DNA from: Sweltsa coloradensis
Lineage: Eukaryota > Arthropoda > Insecta > Plecoptera > Chloroperlidae
Reading direction: 5' to 3'
DNA: 64,000 bases
Assembly: GCA_024449915.1 (NCBI GenBank)
Contig: JAMZAV010001463.1
Location: 1-64,000, forward strand
Below, in pieces: positions 1 to 10,883 of this stretch; the stretch's first letter is position 1, and each line of letters begins with the position of its first letter. Below the pieces are notes generated by a model. That model had not been told where the DNA came from. It ran no database searches and saw only the letters and a list, made by a program, of their open reading frames with translations. The translations under genes and the position numbers were made by a program.

Positions 1-362
1 AAAGCTATTTAATTAATCGTCCACAAAAAGTCAAAAAACGTATATTAAAAGCTTATTTCTCGTTCTGGCTAACTTTTCAACTTTTTTTTTTAGAAAGAAA
101 TACATCACCATTACCTTAATGTCCATGTGGAATATGAAAGTTGTAGCCCCACCCGTTTGGTCAGATTCGGCCCAAATGTCACGAAAATCTCGCACTAAAA
201 ATCGAAAAAAATCGTAAAAGTGCGATATTCATGAAAAATATTTCTTCCATTGTACCCAAAAAACGTGGCAAGTCAAAGTTCAGAGAAAACGAAGGTCGTG
301 TCAAATTTTCATCAAGATCGCATATTATGCCGTTTGCCCGGTAGAGAGCGAACAAACAGACG

Positions 363-393
<31 letters not shown>

Positions 394-854
394 AACCGAG
401 CTAAATTTTTTGGGGGGTCGGTGAAATTGAAGTCTTCGCTTCGCTCATCCAAAAAGCTTTATTTCTATAGATTCTGGCTAACTTTTTCAACTTTTTCTTT
501 CAAAATGTACTACATCTACATAACCCTAATGTCCGCGTATAATATGAACATTGTAGCGCCACCCGTTTGGTCAGAATTGGCCCAAATAGCACGAAATATC
601 GCACAAAAAATCCGAAAAAATCGTAAAAGTATGATACCTATTCATGAGAAATATTTCTTCGATTGTACCCAAAAACGTGGCAAGTCTAAGTTCAGAGATT
701 TCGAAGGTCCTTGTCAAATTTTCATCAAGATCGCATATGCCGTTTGCCCGTAGAGAGCGAAAAAACAGAGGGGGAAAAAAAAAAAAAAAAAAAAAACCCG
801 AGCTAAATTTTTTGGGGGGTCAGTGAAATTGAAGTCTTCGCTTCGCTCATCCAA
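1..854 (-). mobile_element. Family A Helitron-like element, two nested partial copies
   Basis: Two copies of the same module lie on the minus strand. Each ends on the plus strand at CTTCGCTCATCCAA (449-452 and 851-854), which is the reverse complement of the family A 5' start TTGGATGAGCGAAG. Each has a poly-A/T tract next to the 5' end (about 361-392 and 775-797), then the word that reads GTCTGTTTG on the minus strand, then the shared body. The first copy stops at 452 and the sequence continues directly with the internal part of the second (AAAGCTTTATTTC), so copy one appears to have inserted into copy two. The left edge is cut by the window. Open frames here (250-753, 644-826) only run through poly-lysine A-tracts and are not genes. 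Confidence 0.7.
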
Positions 855-1066
855 CAATTTTACAATTTTTTTTGTAGCGAGTTGATTATATAAATATTTT
901 TTAAATGTTTTTTTCTCTGCATGATTTCATGAAAATGTAACTTAATTCCTGTCATTGTATACAAAGTTAATATTTTAAGTATTTAAAGAAAAAATTTACA
1001 AAAACAGTAAATATTGATTAAATAAGTTTTAAATCTTATTTACATGTGTTTAATTAAGAACCTTAA

Positions 1067-1799
1067 TTGGATGACGAAGCGAAGTTTCCCATTTCACTAC
1101 ATTGGAGAAAAAATCAGGAATGTTTTTTTTGTATTTTTGTCTGTTTTTTAAAACACGATTCGGCTAAACCGATACTTCAATTGCGATGAAAATTTTTGGA
1201 GGGCTTTAAAATTATGAACTTAAAACTGCCACGTTTTTGAGCACAATCGGAAAATTATTTCTCATGAAATCGCTATTTTACGATTTTTTCGATTTTTAAA
1301 AATTTTTCCCGACTTACAACACCTACATGTTTTGTCCGATTGTAATGATTTTTTCCAGAACCTTAATTTCATGAATTGATATATTCTTGTAAAATTTTAT
1401 GCGTTATCAAAAACTATTATTTACGAAAATCGCAATTTTACGACTTTTTTCAATTTTTAAAATTTCTTGGGCTTAAAACTCCTACTTTGCTTTATCGATT
1501 GTATGATTTTTTCACAGAACCTTAATTTTATGAATTAATATATTCGTGTAAAATAAGTGCCAATCAAATAATTGTTTCTTATGAAAATTTTCAATATTAC
1601 AATTTTTTCCTTTTTAAAATTTAGGATTAATTAAAAAAAATTAAAATTTACGTTAATTTTTTTTTTAAATTTTTAAAAAATCTTTCAACTTGGTAATGAT
1701 TTTTTCACAGAAAACAGAAAATCCGCAAAACCCACATGGCAGCTCAATGCACCATTTACGCTCATCCAACAACGCGGCGGGATTTAAAGCGTTTCCTAG
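1067..1799 (+). mobile_element. Family B Helitron-like element
   Basis: It starts TTGGATGACGAAG after CCTTAA and ends CGCTCATCCAACAACGCG..AAGCGTTTCCTAG. The body holds the 'CACTACATTGG' box, the poly-T/GTCTG word, and about three ~160-bp core repeats with the recurring word TGATTTTTTCACAGAACC. A subterminal inverted repeat (TTGGATGA / CTCATCCAA), an AACGC/GCGTT hairpin and a terminal CTAG make it a non-autonomous Helitron/Helentron-like element. No protein is encoded. Confidence 0.72.
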
Positions 1800-1893
1800 T
1801 TGTGGGAAAAAACGATTAAAAGCAACGTGAATCTACTTCCTAAAATAGTGCATATCACAAAATGATCACAATATATATTATTTTTATGTATTT
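1800..1893. other. Short spacer between two elements
   Basis: AT-rich sequence between the CTAG end of one element and the degraded 5' end of the next. Nothing recognisable is seen. Confidence 0.4.
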
Positions 1894-3476
1894 CGATCGA
1901 CGAAGATTCCGTTTCACTACACTGGAGAAAAAAATCCGGGAAAGTTTTGTTTTTTTTGTTTGTTTTTGTTTTTGTTTTTTGTATTTTTGTATGTTTGTTA
2001 AAAACGATTTTGGCCTAAACCGATACTCCAATTGCGATAAAATTTATTGAGGCCTTCGAAATCTCTAAAATTAGAACTGCTACGTTTTTGAGCGCAATCG
2101 AAAAAAATTTTTTCTCATTAAAATCGCAATTTTACGATTTTTTTCGATTTTTTAAAAAATTTCTTCGACTAATAACACCTACATGCTTAATTTGGTTGTA
2201 ACGATTTTTTCACAGAACCTTAAGTTTATGAATTTATATAATTGTTTGAATTGAGCGCAATCGAAAAATTATTTCTTATAAAAATCGCAATTTACGATTT
2301 TATTTTTTTTTCTAAAACATTCTTCGACTTATAACACCTTTTTTAATCATTAGACTTTTCACTGTTAACACTGATTTTTATTTTAAAAATGTTGATATTT
2401 CGACTACTTTTCAGCAGTCTTAATCAAACAATACAACAAAATAAACAAGACAAAAAAACATTTCACAAAAATTATAAATATGGCTGTGTATTAGTACCAA
2501 ATTATTAACAAAAAAGTTTTTTATGAATAAAAAATAAAAAACCAGAACATTAAAATTTAATATGTTTGGGCAGTTGGGTAAAAAAAATTAAACTATTGAT
2601 CTAGTGATGAAATTGGGAAAGGGCAGAAACTCTTCCAAAAGGCTGGATAATTGACACTCGCACACTGAAATTTTATTGGCCACACTTGAAATCAAACCAG
2701 CTTCCTTGATTTTCCGTGTTGTGCATTAGACTCATGTGCAAGGATTGAAGCGTCTTTTTTTAATGTTTATTTGTCTTGTTTGTTGTGGTTTGATATTTGT
2801 TGTATTGATTGATATAGACTGCTGAAAAAAAAAATAGTCGAAATATCACATTTTTTAAATAAAAAAACAGTATTAACAGTGAAAAGTCTAAGGATTTATA
2901 TGTGTAAAGTTACTACCTGTTATATAGTTTCAATTTTTATAATATAACACCTACATGCTTTATCCGATCGTAATGATTTTTTCACAGCACCTTAATTTTA
3001 TGAATTAATATATTCGTGTGAAATTTGAGCGCAATCAAAAAATATTTTTCATAAAAAAACCGCAATTTTACGATTTGTTCAATTTATTTAAACATTCTTT
3101 GACTTACAACGCCTACATGCTTTATCCGATAGTAATAATTTTTTCGCAGAACCTTAATTTTATGATTTTATTTATTCGTGTGAAATTTGAGCGCAATAAA
3201 AAAATAATTTTTCATGAAAAACGCAATTTTAAGTTTTTTTATTTTTTTATTTTACATTTATTCAACTTATAACACCTTCATGCTTTATCCGATTGTAACG
3301 ATGTGTTTACAGAACCTTATTTCTATGAATTAATATATTGGTTTGAAATTTGAGCGCAATCGAAAAATTAGTTTTTATGAAAATCGCAATTTACGCCTTT
3401 TTTCGTTCTAAAAAAATTACGTTCATCCAACAACGCGCCTGAAAAAGCGTTTGCGAAGCTTCCTAGTTTGAAATTA
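1894..3476 (+). mobile_element. Family C Helitron-like element with degraded 5' end
   Basis: The 5' end is worn (GATCGACGAAGATTCCG in place of GGATGAGCG..GAAGATTCC), but the CACTACACTGGAG box, long T tract and GTTAAAAACGAT segment match other C copies. The 3' end is intact: GTTCATCCAACAACGCGCC, hairpin AACGC/GCGTT, then TTGCGAAGCTTCCTAG ending at 3476. The ~160-bp core repeats are interrupted by a separate inverted-repeat element at 2351-2890. Confidence 0.68.
2351..2890. mobile_element. MITE-like inverted-repeat element nested in family C
   Basis: The ends are inverted repeats: TAGACTTTTCACTGTTAA at 2351 and TTAACAGTGAAAAGTCTA at 2890. Inverted similarity runs inward for about 70-80 bp on each side, including the GACTACTTTTCAGCAGTC / GACTGCTG segment. 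The ~540-bp interior has no open frame of note. It splits a ~160-bp core repeat of the surrounding family C element, so it is younger than that element. No target duplication is clear beyond a possible TTA/TAA. Confidence 0.7.
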
Positions 3477-3825
3477 TACAACTGAAAATGCTAGTCAGAT
3501 AACTGGTGCGTACGACTATATGAATACTTCGATTAATTGGAAACGTGGGGGATCACATTTCCGTAGGAAACACACTTTCATACTTATACGTCGTGAAGCG
3601 GACGGGAAATAAGTAAGTCTGAGTTTTAGCATTCAAATTATCGGAATCGCCATGATTTTCTTGTTCTACTAACAACTAACAGCACGAAATCTGATCCCCG
3701 AAGCCGAGCGGGGAATATGTCATCGCAAGCCCGCTCTTCCTCGTGTCGCGCGCCATCTGCAGCGTGCTTGCTTGCCTAACTAATTAATGTTTCGGACCGG
3801 AGAATACTACACTAAACCCCGAAAC

Positions 3826-4140
3826 TGGACACTGCGCGAATTCTTAACTGCGCGAATAGTAAAGTGAGCGAAAAGGACACTGAGCGAAAAGACACTGCGC
3901 GAATCCTTAACTGCGCGAACCCTTAAGTGCGCGAATCCTTTAGTGAGCGAAAAGTAAAGTGAGCGAATGGACACTGAGCGAATTCTTAACTGCGCGAATA
4001 GTAAAGTGAGCGAAAAGGACATTGAGCGAAAAGCATAGTGCGCGAAAAGGACACTGAGCGAAAGTTTTCGCTCACTTTGCGTTTCGCGCACTTAAAAATT
4101 CGCTCACTTCACGTTTCGCGCACTTAAGGATTCGCGCAAT
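3826..4140. repeat. Minisatellite of GCGCGAA / GAGCGAA words with palindromic turn
   Basis: A 15-17-bp unit with core (A/G)(C/G)TG(C/A)GCGAA is repeated about 20 times. The variable spacers belong to a small set (TTCTTA, TAGTAA, AAGGAC, TCCTTA). Near 4066 the array turns over: AGTGAGCGAAAGTTTTCGCTCACTT is palindromic (first half AGTGAGCGAAA), and beyond it the words read TTCGCTCACT and TTCGCGCACT. The open frame on the minus strand (3807-4091) exists only because the unit lacks stops; it is not a gene. Confidence 0.85.
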
Positions 4141-5039
4141 TTCCATATTGCCATATAACACCTACATGCTTTATCCGATCGTAATGATTTTTTCACAGCA
4201 CCTTAATTTTATGAATTAATATATTCGTGTGAAATTTGAGCGCAATCGAAAAATATTTTTCATGAAAATCGCAATTTTACGATTTGTTCAATTTATTTAA
4301 ACATTCTTTGACTTACAACGCCTACATGCTTTATCCGATTGTAATGATTTTTTCGCAGAACCTTAATTTTATGATTTAATATATTCGTGTGAAATTTGAG
4401 CCCAATAAAAAAATAATTTTATATGAAAAACGCAATTTTACGTTTTTTTTATTTTTTTATTTTACATTTATTCGACTTATAACACCTTCATGCTTTATCC
4501 GATTGTAACGATGTTTTTTCAGAACCTAATTTCTATTAATTAATATATTGGTTTGAAATTTGAGCGCAATCGAAAAATAAGTTTTCATGAAAATCGCAAT
4601 TTACGCCTTTTTTCGTTCTAAAAAAATTACGTTCATCCAACAACGCGCCTGAAAAAGCGTTTGCGAAGCTTCCTAGTTTGAAATTATACAACTGAAAATG
4701 CTAGTCAGATAACTGGTGCGTACGACTATATGAATACTTCGATTAATTGGAAACGTGGGGGATCACATTTCCGTAGGAAACACACTTTCATACTTATACG
4801 TCGTGAAGCGGACGGGAAATAAGTAAGTCTGAGATTTAGCATTCAAATTATCGGAATCGCCATGATTTTCTTGTTCTACTAACAACTAACAGCACGAAAT
4901 CTGATCCCCGAAGCCGAGCGGGGAATATGTCATCGCAAGCCCGCTCTTCCTCGTGTCGCGCGTCATCTGCAGCGTGCTTGCTTGCCTAACTAGGTACTTA
5001 ATGTTTTCGGACCGGAGAATACTACACTAAACCCCGAAA

Positions 5040-5280
5040 CTGGACACTGCGCGAATTCTTAACTGCGCGAATAGTAAAGTGAGCGAAAAGGACACTGAGC
5101 GAAAAGACACTGCGCGAATCCTTAACTGCGCGAATAGTAAAGTGAGCGAAAAGGACATTGAGCGAAAAGCATAGTGCGCGAAAAGGACACTGAGCGAAAG
5201 TTTTCGCTCACTTTGCGTTTTGCGCACTTAAAAATTCGCTCACTTCACGTTTCGCGCACTTTAGGATTCGCGCACTTTCC
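5040..5280. repeat. Second, shortened GCGCGAA / GAGCGAA array
   Basis: This is the copy of the 3826-4140 array inside the second duplicated unit. It keeps the first units, lacks several middle ones, and keeps the turn-over point (about 5195-5210) and the inverted right side. The loss of whole words is what slippage or unequal exchange would produce. Open frames on both strands (5027-5227, 5174-5377) are artefacts of the repeat. Confidence 0.8.
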
Positions 5281-5424
5281 ATATTGCCGCCTCAAGGGAA
5301 GCCGTAGTATCCTCGCGTCCGAGGAAGGTGATGGATGTCACCGAAATATTACGCAGCGGGTGAGTGCTGTGAATTAATTTTTAACCGTGTTTTGTTCAGT
5401 TTATCAGTTTTATTATATATATTA

Positions 5425-6043
5425 CTAGGAAAACGCTTAAGTCCCGCCGCGTTGTTGGATGAGCGTAATTGGTGCATTGAGCTGCCATGTGTTATGCGGA
5501 TTTTCTGTTGTTCTGTGAAAAAATTATTACTAAGTCGAAGATTTTTTTAAAAATTAAATAAAATTAAATAAAATATAACCTTAAATTTTTAATTTTTTTA
5601 ATTAATCGTACTAATTTAAAAAAAAAGAAAAAATCGAAAAAATGCGATTATTATAAGAAATAATTATTCGATTGCGCTCAAATTTCACACGAATATACAA
5701 ATTTATAAAATTAAGGTTCTGTGAAAAAATTATTACAATCAGATAAAGTATGTAGGTGTTATAAGTAAAATAAAATTTCAAAAAATCGAAAAAAATCGTA
5801 AAATGGCGATTTTCATGAGAAATAATTTTTTGATTGCGCTCAAAAACGTGGCAGTTCTAAGTTCAGAGATTTCGAAGGCCTCCATAAAACTTCATCGCAA
5901 ATAAAGGATCGGTTTAGCCGGAATCGTGCTGACAAACACAAAAATACAGAAAGGAAAAGAAAAAAAAACATTCCGGATTTTTTTCTCCAGTGTAGTGAAA
6001 TGGAATCTTCGCTTCGCTCGCTACGCTCGCTACGCTCATCCAA
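5425..6043 (-). mobile_element. Family B Helitron-like element, complete
   Basis: On the plus strand it reads CTAGGAAAACGC..GCGTTGTTGGATGAGCG at the left (3' end) and GCTACGCTCATCCAA at the right (5' end). About one and a half ~160-bp core repeats lie between, followed by a GTTTAGCCGGAATCGTG box and the TCCAGTGTAGTGAAATGGAA box. The length of 619 bp matches the copy at 58534-59147. Flanks are TATATATTA and TTATTTGAG, with no target duplication visible. Confidence 0.78.
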
Positions 6044-6410
6044 TTATTTGAGCAACGTCCAATTTTAGTTTAATAAAGTTTAATAATGTTAATTTAGTTT
6101 ATATGTTTAAGTATGTAAAATGGCTATTGTAGTGCACACTGCATCATCTAAACTATGTTTTGTAAATTTGCATTAATTAATTCTTTCATCTTTCACCATC
6201 TTGTCCTTTTATGTATTATATGTATATAACTTCCCACGTTCAAGTTTTCAAAAAACTTTGTGGCTTTGCTGTTTTTCTTGATGTATCATGTATTGTTTAA
6301 ATATGTAATTAACTAACAACATGCAAATAAAAAAATTGGTGAACTTGAACTTTTATATTAAATAAGTTGCCGATCAGGCTCGAAAATATCAAACAAATGA
6401 AGATGTGGTG
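6044..6410. other. AT-rich intergenic DNA
   Basis: No repeat family, long open frame or RNA-like structure was recognised in this stretch. Confidence 0.4.
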
Positions 6411-6716
6411 TGTGTAATTATACACACGCCCACTTCTAGGCCTAGAAATGAACGACCTTATGACAAACTGATGCTCGATCATCACATGTTTTTAACAATC
6501 TTGCAATTTTATTTCATTCATAGATAGTTTTAATATAATGTTACACTATTTAAACTTCACCTACAGTATTTTTTCACGATTTAACTGACGAAAACATCCT
6601 ACTATTGAGAGCTGTTTTGTATACACACGCCCACTTGTAGGCCTAAAAAATGAACGAACTCATGATAAGCTGATGCTCGATCATCACATGTTTTTAATAA
6701 TCTTGCAATTTTATTC
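6411..6716. repeat. ~200-bp tandem repeat, left part
   Basis: The words TATACACACGCCCACTT, TAGGCCTA, GATGCTCGATCATCACATG and TAATGTTACACTATTT recur at a spacing of about 200 bp. The same units continue at 10884-11165 after the inserted gypsy-type element, so this is the left part of one interrupted array. It encodes no protein. Confidence 0.75.
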
Positions 6717-7015
6717 AGCTGGCAGTGCTTCTGAGTGTTGTAGGACTGACAGGGCTTCTGATGTTTGTAGGACAACGCCCCTAACACTAATCAGGTCGGT
6801 CGTGGCGCCTAGAAGGCCTAACGAATTGACATTGGCACTATTATCGACGGCAATAAAGAACCATCTTCACCCAAAACCTCCGAAATAGGATGAGATTTAA
6901 CTTCCATCGCAGAACCCAAAGAGAGGGGAACAATCGCGCATGTATGTGTCAGAACTCAGAAAACTAACAGAAAACTGTAACTTTACAGTCAGATTTGAAC
7001 ACTAGACTACGAGAT

Positions 7016-7440
7016 CAGTTAGTTGTAGGAAATTTGCAACGAAGCCTTAAAACGTAGGCTATTGGAAATGAGTGATCTAACATTTGAAAAAGCCCTACAA
7101 ATGGCTGTAGCAGCGGAGGCAGCAGACAACAACATGACGGCAATAGAGTCCCCAGCCAACAATGGAGTTAGCAAGGAGATCAACACCCTTTCATACAAGA
7201 AGGGCAAGGATGTCCATCCAACAAGGTACCACAGAAGGGAACGTGCTATCGGTGGCGGTTATGATCATCAAGGACATCATGCAAGTTTGCTAACGAAACT
7301 TTCCATTTTTGAAAAAGGGTGGGACACCTTGAGCGAGTTTGTTTAACAAAACAGAATCAAGACAAACAGTCAAAGAAAACAAAAACCAAGTCGGCAAGAC
7401 TTCTAAAAAAAACGCGGGAAGGGATTCAAAGTACACATGC
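7016..7440 (+). pseudogene. gag 3' part with damaged CCHC zinc knuckles
   Basis: The frame from 7062 gives an alanine-rich helix (LQMAVAAEAADNN) typical of the gag C-terminus in Mag-like elements. It is followed by a degraded zinc-knuckle region: GGGYDHQGHH and, in another frame from about 7319, GHLERVCLTK, the second half of a CX2CX4HX4C knuckle. Several of the cysteines that bind zinc are missing or out of frame. Neighbouring protease and RT fragments on the same strand support the assignment. Confidence 0.7.
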
Positions 7441-7830
7441 AATTGAACTACAACATCAGAACAGCGGGTACGAAATCAACCAGGTAGGCCAATGTTTTAA
7501 GGTAACATCATCTATAGACAAGCCTACCCTAGCACTAAAATTAAAATGGTTGCATGCATCAATGGAAGTAGACTCTGGATCTGCATGTTCAATAATCAAT
7601 GACATAACTTTGAACCAGTTATTGTCACAGTCAGTTATGCCTACACCAAGCATTAAACAGACAGGCATAGGACTAAAAACATGGTCACAAGAAATGCTGT
7701 CGGGTGGTGGTGAAGCCATAATAGATGTAGTGCATCAAGGGAAAAGTCATAAATTACCACTGGTGGTTGTAAAAGGGGGGCGGGAAGCAGTCTCTTTGGG
7801 CCCCGCAACTGGTTAATGCCCCTGGGAATC
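7441..7830 (+). pseudogene. Aspartic protease domain fragment of the gypsy element
   Basis: The frame ending at 7816 contains WLHASMEVDSGSACSIIND, where DSGS is the retroviral-type aspartic protease active-site triad. GGGEAIIDVVHQGK and LPLVVVKGG follow, matching the flap and C-terminal strands of the family. A frameshift around 7790-7816 separates it from the downstream NWLMPLG-like motif that normally closes the domain. Confidence 0.75.
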
Positions 7831-8835
7831 TCCATCAGTGGCATAAACAAAGTTGACTCACAGAGGCCTAGACCAAAATGGGAAGAAGAATTCAGCTCCG
7901 TGTTCAACGACGAACTAGGCTCCTACACTGGTCCCGAAATCGCTGTACCATTGAAGGAAAATACTACGCCAAAATTTTCTTACGAGCACGACCAGTACCT
8001 TTTCCACTGCAAAACAAGGTTAAAAAGGGAAACGGGACAGGTTGACTGAAATCGGGGTTATAGAACCGGTGATCCTTTCGGAATGGGCATCAACGATTGT
8101 GGAAGATTCGATAAAAGACAAAACTTTAAGGATTTGTTTGTGACTACCGAAGCACAGTAAATCCAGGGGCTAGTAACAGACATTTACCCATTGCCCACAA
8201 CAAGCAATATCCTGGCAAACATTGCCGGTGGGGGTGAAGTTCTCCAAGCTGGACCTTGCACAAGCATATCAACAAATGTCCTGTAAGGGAACAGCAGCTT
8301 GTACTGGACAATCAACACCTTAAAGGGGTTATTTTAAAATGAAGAGGTTACCGTACGGGTATCGAGCGCACCTCGATTTTTCAACGCGAAATGAAAAAAT
8401 TGTTAGCAGGCATACCAGGTTTTGGGCGGTATTTCTCGACGATATCCTGGTATCGGGGAAAACGCAAGAAGAACACGACGAGCGGTTTGAGGGAAGTCTT
8501 AAAGCGGATTGACTCTAAGGGGTGCGCTTGTAAAGATAAAAATGCCAATTGACCTTGAAAAAGTACAATTTCTTGGGTTTCAAATTGACAGCACTGGGGT
8601 TGGGCCCAACACAAGACAAGGTGAATGCTATCGTAAAAGCACCGAAACCCAAACTAACAAGTCAAAAACTTCGAGCGTTCCTCGTTTATACAACTTCTAC
8701 AACAAGTCGTGAAGAACCGAGCATGTCTTCTGGAACCACTTCACAGACTGCTAGACGATCCCAGCTCTTGGAAAAGTGGAAGAACAAGAGGAAAAACGCT
8801 TTCTGGAAGCTAAAAAGAGATTACAATCACTGATG
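7816..8835 (+). pseudogene. Reverse transcriptase domain of the gypsy element, frameshifted
   Basis: The start of the frame (MPLGISISGINKV, then EFSSVFNDELG and GPEIAVPLKE) is the usual linker into gypsy RT. Later pieces in other frames give IGVIEPV, EWAST and NRHLPI. The catalytic region around 8430-8460 reads FLDDILVSGKTQEEH in one frame, the equivalent of the (Y/F)xDD motif. FLGFQID near 8570 is the thumb-region motif. At least five frame changes or stops interrupt the domain, so it is not functional. Confidence 0.8.
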
Positions 8836-8849
8836 TTTTAACTCATTAT

Positions 8850-9240
8850 GAGAAGACAAGCCAATCGGAGCTAACATGTGATGCCCCTCCTTTGGGAATC
8901 GGAGCAGTCTTGTCTCATGTCAACAATAAAGATCAAGGAAAACCAATTGCATTTGCGTAAAGAACACTGGACAAGTACAGAGCGAAACTATTCTCAAAAA
9001 GATCGAGAGGCGTTAAGCATAATCTATGGCGTAAAACCCCTATCATCAATACTTGTATGGTCGCAAATTCGGATTGTACAGATCACCAACCACTCTTGGT
9101 ATTGTTCAACCCTGGGAAATCAATTCCACAGATAATTTCACCCAAAAATGCTACGGTGGAGCATTCTACTGTCCGCTTATGATACGAACTTGTTTATCGC
9201 CCGGGTAAACAAATAGGTAACGCCGACGGACTAAGCCGGT
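8850..9240 (+). pseudogene. RNase H domain fragment of the gypsy element
   Basis: Recognisable pieces are LTCDAPPLGIGAVLSH (first catalytic Asp and the GxGAVLxQ-like motif), then NYSQKDREALSIIYGVK with the catalytic Glu, and TDHQPLL with the next Asp. ISPKMLRWS follows, and the domain ends near 9235 with the NADGLSRL-like boundary. The pieces lie in different frames. This order is diagnostic of Ty3/gypsy pol. Confidence 0.78.
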
Positions 9241-10420
9241 TACCGGTACAACACCCGGATACCGAAACTCCCGCACCAATTGAAGTTTCTGTTTTTTGGG
9301 AAACATTGGACAAACCCCTGATCACAGCGGTCGAGATAGAAAAGGGATCCAAGCAAGATCCGGTGATGAGCAAAGTCATTGAATGCGTACTTACAAAATG
9401 GGCGCATGACCTCAACAAGGACAATTTCACAGCATACTTCAGGCGACGTCAAGAATTATCGATTCATCTTGGGTGTTTGCTGGGGGAACGAGAGTCGTTA
9501 TACCCGAAGAACTACGTGAACGGGTTTTGAAATTGTTGCATGTGGCTCATCCAGGCATTGTGGTCATGAAAAAACTTTCTCGCGCATTGTATGGTGGCCG
9601 GGAAACGACAACGACATTGAAAACTATGTCAAGAGATGCAACAAATTTTCAAATACAACGACATGAACCAGCTAAAGCACCTCCATGTCCTTGAAATGGC
9701 CGACAAATCCTTTGGGCGAGACTACACGTCGACTTCATGGGTCCATTCATGGGGAACACTTTTCTCATTTTGGTAGACGCCTATTCCAAATGGACAGAAG
9801 TGGTTATAATGAAAAACTTAACATCATTGCAGTAATAAATCATCTACGAAGAATCTTCGCAAAGCACGGGCTAAAAGACAAATTGTTTCCCATAATGGAA
9901 CGGCGTTTTTTCTCGGCTGAAATGAAGGAATTCTAAGAAGTATGGTATTACGCATGTTGCCGGTACCACCATTCCATCCGCATCAAAAGGACAAGCTGAA
10001 AGAACTGTTCAGACGGTGAAGGAAGCCCTCAAGAAGATGAACAAAGGGAACATTCAAGTCATGGTCTCAAAATTCTTGCTACATCAACATAACACTCCGA
10101 GCACGGTGACCAACAAGAGTCCTGCTGAACTTCTAATGGGTCGGCGTATCCGGACACCTTGGATCTTTTGAACCAGACTTTAGCAAGAAGATCGCCAACG
10201 TCAGGAGGAAGAATGGGAACGCCAGAAGCTACCTGAGCGAACTCTTGAAGAAGGGGCAGCAGTGTTCGGGGCGGAACTATGCCGATGGAAACAAGTGGAT
10301 GCCGCAACTGTTTACCAACGTCGGCGGGCCCCGAACATTCGGGAAAAGCAACTAGATGATGGACGGACCTGGAAACGACACTAGACCAATGAGGGGCGAG
10401 ACTCGCGTCGACAGAAGACT
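9241..10420 (+). pseudogene. Integrase region of the gypsy element
   Basis: AHPGIVVMKKLSRAL near 9545-9590 is the HHCC zinc-binding region (H..GI..MK). HVDFMGPFMGN and ILVDAYSKWTEV near 9730-9800 carry the first catalytic Asp and the strand containing the second. GQAERTVQTVKEALKKM near 9990-10040 carries the catalytic Glu. NKSPAELLMGRRIRTP follows at about 10110-10155. Frameshifts separate every segment. Confidence 0.8.
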
Positions 10421-10620
10421 ATGAAGAGGCAGTGAACCAACCTGATTCTCCTTCAGAACCATCCCTAGTAGAAGGGCTAATGAAACCTCTGGCCCCTCCC
10501 TGTCATTCCCCAGCAAGGGGTTTCCCACGTCCTCGTGCTAGACCCGCCTATCTGAAGACTTTGTTTCATGTATCTTTAAAAACGCTAATTGATAAATTTA
10601 ATTCAAATCATACTTGTAAA

Positions 10621-10640
10621 AAAAAATCCCAGAAGGGAGG
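10621..10640 (+). promoter_or_regulatory. Polypurine tract before the 3' LTR
   Basis: A purine run ending CCCAGAAGGGAGG lies directly before TGTGATGTATG, the position expected for the plus-strand primer of an LTR element. Confidence 0.6.
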
Positions 10641-10883
10641 TGTGATGTATGAACATTTTTAACTACCCGCCTAGAGCACTGCAGTGTAGTGAGCTCTGTG
10701 TCGTGGATCTGAGGGGCGGTGGTTAGTAGTTGCTGTCTTCCCTCTTGACTTTCAAAGGGGCGATGTCATGTAGCCTAGCATCCTAGTGATTGTAATTGTA
10801 TCTATTTTTTAATAAAGTACTGTTAATCTTATATCTAAATATCGAGTGATTATTCATATGCGCCCTCATAAAATATACATAAC
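10641..10883 (+). repeat. Probable 3' LTR of the gypsy element
   Basis: It starts TGTGATG after the polypurine tract and contains TTTTTTAATAAAGTACTG (AATAAA-like polyadenylation signal near 10810). It runs to the resumption of the ~200-bp repeat at about 10884. No matching 5' LTR is in the window, so the right edge is inferred from the host repeat. Confidence 0.55.

Larger units (their letters stand above)
2943..5287. repeat. Tandem segmental duplication, ~1.21-kb unit, two copies
   Basis: The segment from 2943 (ATAACACCTACATGC) recurs almost unchanged from 4155. Each copy contains two or three ~160-bp core repeats, the family C 3' end (CTAG at 3476 and about 4676), a ~340-bp low-copy stretch starting GAAATTATACAACTG, and the GCGCGAA/GAGCGAA array. 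Offsets between matching words stay at 1210-1215 bp. The second copy has lost part of the GCGAA array but is otherwise very similar, which suggests a recent duplication. Confidence 0.85.
6717..10883 (+). mobile_element. Decayed Ty3/gypsy retrotransposon, Mag-like, no visible 5' LTR
   Basis: A ~4.2-kb retroelement splits the ~200-bp repeat array. In order it carries gag zinc knuckles, aspartic protease, reverse transcriptase, RNase H, integrase, a polypurine tract and a 3' LTR, all on the plus strand and all broken by frameshifts and stops. The domain order and the protease-to-RT spacing fit the Mag lineage (the group often annotated as K02A2.6-like). The left end does not resemble the 3' LTR, so the copy is probably truncated or rearranged at the 5' side. 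It cannot encode a working polyprotein as it stands. Confidence 0.85.

Noticed and set aside
250..826. Lysine-rich small proteins
   Set aside because: The frames run through poly-A tracts inside family A copies; equivalent frames in other copies are shifted by tract length.
1067..3476. CRISPR-like array of ~160-bp repeats
   Set aside because: The units are contiguous without spacers, AT-rich, diverged and confined within transposon ends, in a eukaryotic genome.
3807..5227. Arginine/serine-rich open frames in the GCGAA arrays (94 and 66 codons)
   Set aside because: They exist only because the 15-17-bp unit lacks stop codons. The same words are open on the opposite strand and the composition is purely repetitive.
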